From: a bacterium
GTDB lineage: Bacteria > Bacteroidota > Bacteroidia > Bacteroidales > Muribaculaceae
Direction of reading: 5' to 3'
Assembly: GCA_004563195.1 (NCBI GenBank)
Contig: SFTJ01000007.1
Location: forward strand, 17,106 to 81,105
DNA length: 64,000 bases
Positions 62,421 to 64,000 of the stretch are shown here, in pieces. Both the position numbers and the translations under genes were made by a program. The notes below the pieces were generated by a model. It was not told where the DNA came from. It was given only the letters and a program-made list of their open reading frames with translations, and did no database searches. How positions within the stretch are numbered: position 1 is the first letter of the stretch; every line of letters begins with the position of its first letter.

Positions 62421-62977
62421 TTTTTTGCAAAGAAAAGCATACTATATGCAAATATGGCTCGTAAATCGCTTAATTTCAAGCATTAAGAATTGCGCCCATT
62501 TTTGCAGACTTTTGACTTTTAACTTCGATATTTGCAGATTTTCGCCCATTTTGTCCCCCATCTGTCCCCCGAGATAGTCAAAAATAGCCGAGGAACAAAA
62601 ATATATCATAGGTGGTGATTTATCTTTTTACATGTGATTTTGGAAGATAAACATTCCAACTTATACAATGTAAAGCGCCACCTTCTTTTGCAATTTCTGC
62701 CATTTCTATTTGACGGATATTGCAATCGGGTTCAGCTTCTTTTTGAGACAGCATGCACCTTACCTATCTGTATATTGTTCGTCGACAAACTATGATACCT
62801 CAAATTGACTATACTAACTCTATATGATGAATACTTTATATTTAAAGATAGGAACTTCTTTGCCATAGGTCAACTGGGCAAAATTTTTCAGCACTATGGT
62901 CTTCAACGATGATTATATAAAATCCACAGGCTTTTATCGATGTGTTTTCCCAATTTATTTTCCATCTACTGCATTGT
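62402..62977. other. Intergenic stretch, 576 bp, start of accessory DNA
   Basis: It contains the att-like repeat (62403-62420), an AT-rich part with TTTTGCAGA/TTTGCAGATTTTCGCCC words and GTCCCCCATCTGTCCCCC (62552-62570), a deiminase-like gene remnant on the minus strand (62620-62754), and about 220 bp without recognisable content. Confidence 0.45.
62620..62754 (-). pseudogene. C-terminal remnant of an agmatine/arginine deiminase-type gene
   Basis: The minus-strand frame MLSQKEAEPDCNIRQIEMAE continues IAKEGGALHCISWNVYLPKS and stops after 44 residues. The GGALHCI segment matches the C-terminal catalytic Cys region (GGGxIHCIT) of the PAD/agmatine deiminase family. Only this tail is present, with an in-frame stop just upstream, so it is a gene fragment. 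Confidence 0.45.
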
Positions 62978-63781
62978 CTAATTAAGAATCAAACAAGCAT
63001 CGCTTTTACTATAAATAACTTGAGAATTTTCATCTACAGACACGATGTCACCATGCTTGTATTTACTATTCTTGTCCCATACAGGAAAGTATAATCGTCT
63101 ATATAATCTGTCTATAAATGGTATGTCTTCACAATCATTTTCAACTGACTGTGGTAATATGAAATCAAATAGCCCAAATTTATAGAAGGTGCCGTGATTG
63201 ACAAAATCGAGTTCTTCTTTTGACAATTCTCTTACCTGATAATTAAAATCATTAGTGTATGTATGGTATTTGGAAAACATAAATGAGAAAGCCTCAACAG
63301 TTTCGTCATCATCATCTTCAAAATAACCTATTGTACTGTTAATGAAGGATTGCCAATCGCGATAGTCATATACAGCACCAAACAAGTCCGATATTAATTC
63401 ATTATACTTAGAATCCTTAGATGAAGAAAGCTGTTGAGCCTCTATTGACGAATCGATAATCCTTTTCCAATAATCATAATCAGTCTCTGGTATTGGCAGA
63501 ATTTTATTATCTAGGCATTCTTCAAAGAATATTTTTCTATGCAGATAGGCAAGAGTAATGTAGATGACTGCATTAAGACGGTCGCCAAATGAGAAGCCAG
63601 TAAAGCCATTCGGATAACATGTCATACTGCTCTCATTTAAATCCCTAGAGACTGATTCTGACCACAATTTCAAAGAATTGTATAATTTTCCACTCTGCAT
63701 AGCATAAATGCGTAATGATTTAAAAATATTCATAAACTCATTATTTATAAGACTTTGATTTTTCAACTGAATGAACAACAT
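62978..63781 (-). CDS. Hypothetical acidic protein, 267 aa, possible immunity protein
   Basis: No family is recognised. It has no signal peptide and is acidic and aromatic-rich (YDYRDWQSFINSTIGYFEDD). It ends with a small-domain-like YKHGDIVSVDENSQVIYSK. ATG 63733 (MNIFKSLRIYAMQ) is an alternative start. It lies 51 bp downstream of a gene whose C-terminus looks like a secreted-toxin end, the usual position of an immunity gene. Immunity function is inferred from layout only. Confidence 0.6.
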   Translation of the reverse strand: MLFIQLKNQSLINNEFMNIFKSLRIYAMQSGKLYNSLKLWSESVSRDLNESSMTCYPNGFTGFSFGDRLNAVIYITLAYLHRKIFFEECLDNKILPIPETDYDYWKRIIDSSIEAQQLSSSKDSKYNELISDLFGAVYDYRDWQSFINSTIGYFEDDDDETVEAFSFMFSKYHTYTNDFNYQVRELSKEELDFVNHGTFYKFGLFDFILPQSVENDCEDIPFIDRLYRRLYFPVWDKNSKYKHGDIVSVDENSQVIYSKSDACLILN

Positions 63782-63832
63782 ATATTTTATGAACCCATGT
63801 CCATACTTGACTCAAAAACACTTTTTAACTTT

Positions 63833-64000
63833 TTATTTCTTGAATTGATCCTTTGTCAATACTCTATTGACAAACATTGATGGTTGCCAACCATTGATTA
63901 TTTTATCGCCTGCAAATCCATCTAAAAAAGTAAGTGCTCCACCTACAAATGGGCCTACTATTGGAATACTCCCCGTAACAACTTGTGCAAAAGTTCTTAT
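63833..64000 (-). CDS. C-terminal part of a protein with a hydrophobic segment (cut by window edge)
   Basis: Reading in from the right edge, the frame gives VTGSIPIVGPFVGGALTFLD, then GFAGDKIINGWQPSMFVNRV and LTKDQFKK-stop (55 codons visible). It has a Gly-rich hydrophobic helix and a polar tail. The N-terminus lies outside, so no family can be given. Confidence 0.6.
   Translation of the reverse strand: MRTFAQVVTGSIPIVGPFVGGALTFLDGFAGDKIINGWQPSMFVNRVLTKDQFKK

Overview
The window looks like a chromosome segment of a gut Bacteroidales, most probably of the Muribaculaceae/Bacteroidaceae type. The evidence is a SusC/SusD pair, DUF4493 and PCMD surface lipoproteins, GH92 and PA14 enzymes, A-rich leaders without Shine-Dalgarno sites, and many copies of the Bacteroidetes sigma-ABfr promoter (-7 TAnnTTTG, sometimes with a -33 TTTG about 20 bp upstream). 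No rRNA, tRNA, CRISPR array or intact insertion sequence was recognised.

Layout. 1-1.6 kb: the start of a secreted protein running off the left edge, then a conserved hypothetical. 1.7-11.2 kb: a six-gene minus-strand operon of DUF4493/PCMD/BACON lipoproteins and two paralogous outer-membrane barrels. 11.9-23.3 kb: housekeeping genes, namely a WbpM/CapD-type nucleotide-sugar dehydratase, a DUF4923-like protein, an aldose epimerase, a CobW-type metallochaperone with a His/Asp tract, an AAA_14 ATPase, an AAA_28-CYTH protein, a META lipoprotein, and MFS and EamA exporters. 23.7-38.6 kb: a polysaccharide-utilisation-type locus with SusC, SusD, an exo/endonuclease-phosphatase lipoprotein, a ROK sugar kinase, GH92, a trehalase/GH63-like enzyme, a metallophosphoesterase-PA14 protein and a phosphodiesterase-alkaline phosphatase fusion. 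The enzyme set points to a phosphorylated alpha-mannoside. Binding and uptake (SusCD), phosphate removal, mannose release and sugar phosphorylation would act in series.

39.1-42.8 kb: a DpnII/MboI-like restriction-modification operon (regulator, Dam-type methylase, DpnII nuclease, a second PD-(D/E)XK protein, a second adenine methylase). 43.4-46.4 kb: an Lrp regulator divergent from metY, then a flavodoxin-ferredoxin. 46.8-56.3 kb: an accessory island of different composition. It carries an unknown 479-residue protein, a lipoprotein, two zinc-ribbon genes in a duplicated segment, and between those copies a YkvA-family gene with an amber codon, two overlapping dynamin-like GTPases and a tiny membrane protein. 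A truncated gene, a frameshifted membrane-protein gene and a possible uracil-DNA-glycosylase-fold protein follow. The GTPase pair is the best candidate for a poorly described defence system (Eleos/LeoA-like).

56.5-62.4 kb: core genes (alpha/beta hydrolase, GHL10-type glycosidase, GNAT, NUC1 nuclease, mnmE). The last codons of mnmE are imperfectly repeated just downstream, as at known mnmE attachment sites. Beyond this the sequence becomes accessory again, with a deiminase remnant and a toxin/immunity-like pair cut by the right edge. A palindromic repeat family (CACAGATAA...TGTG...ATCTGTG) is scattered through at least eight intergenic positions.
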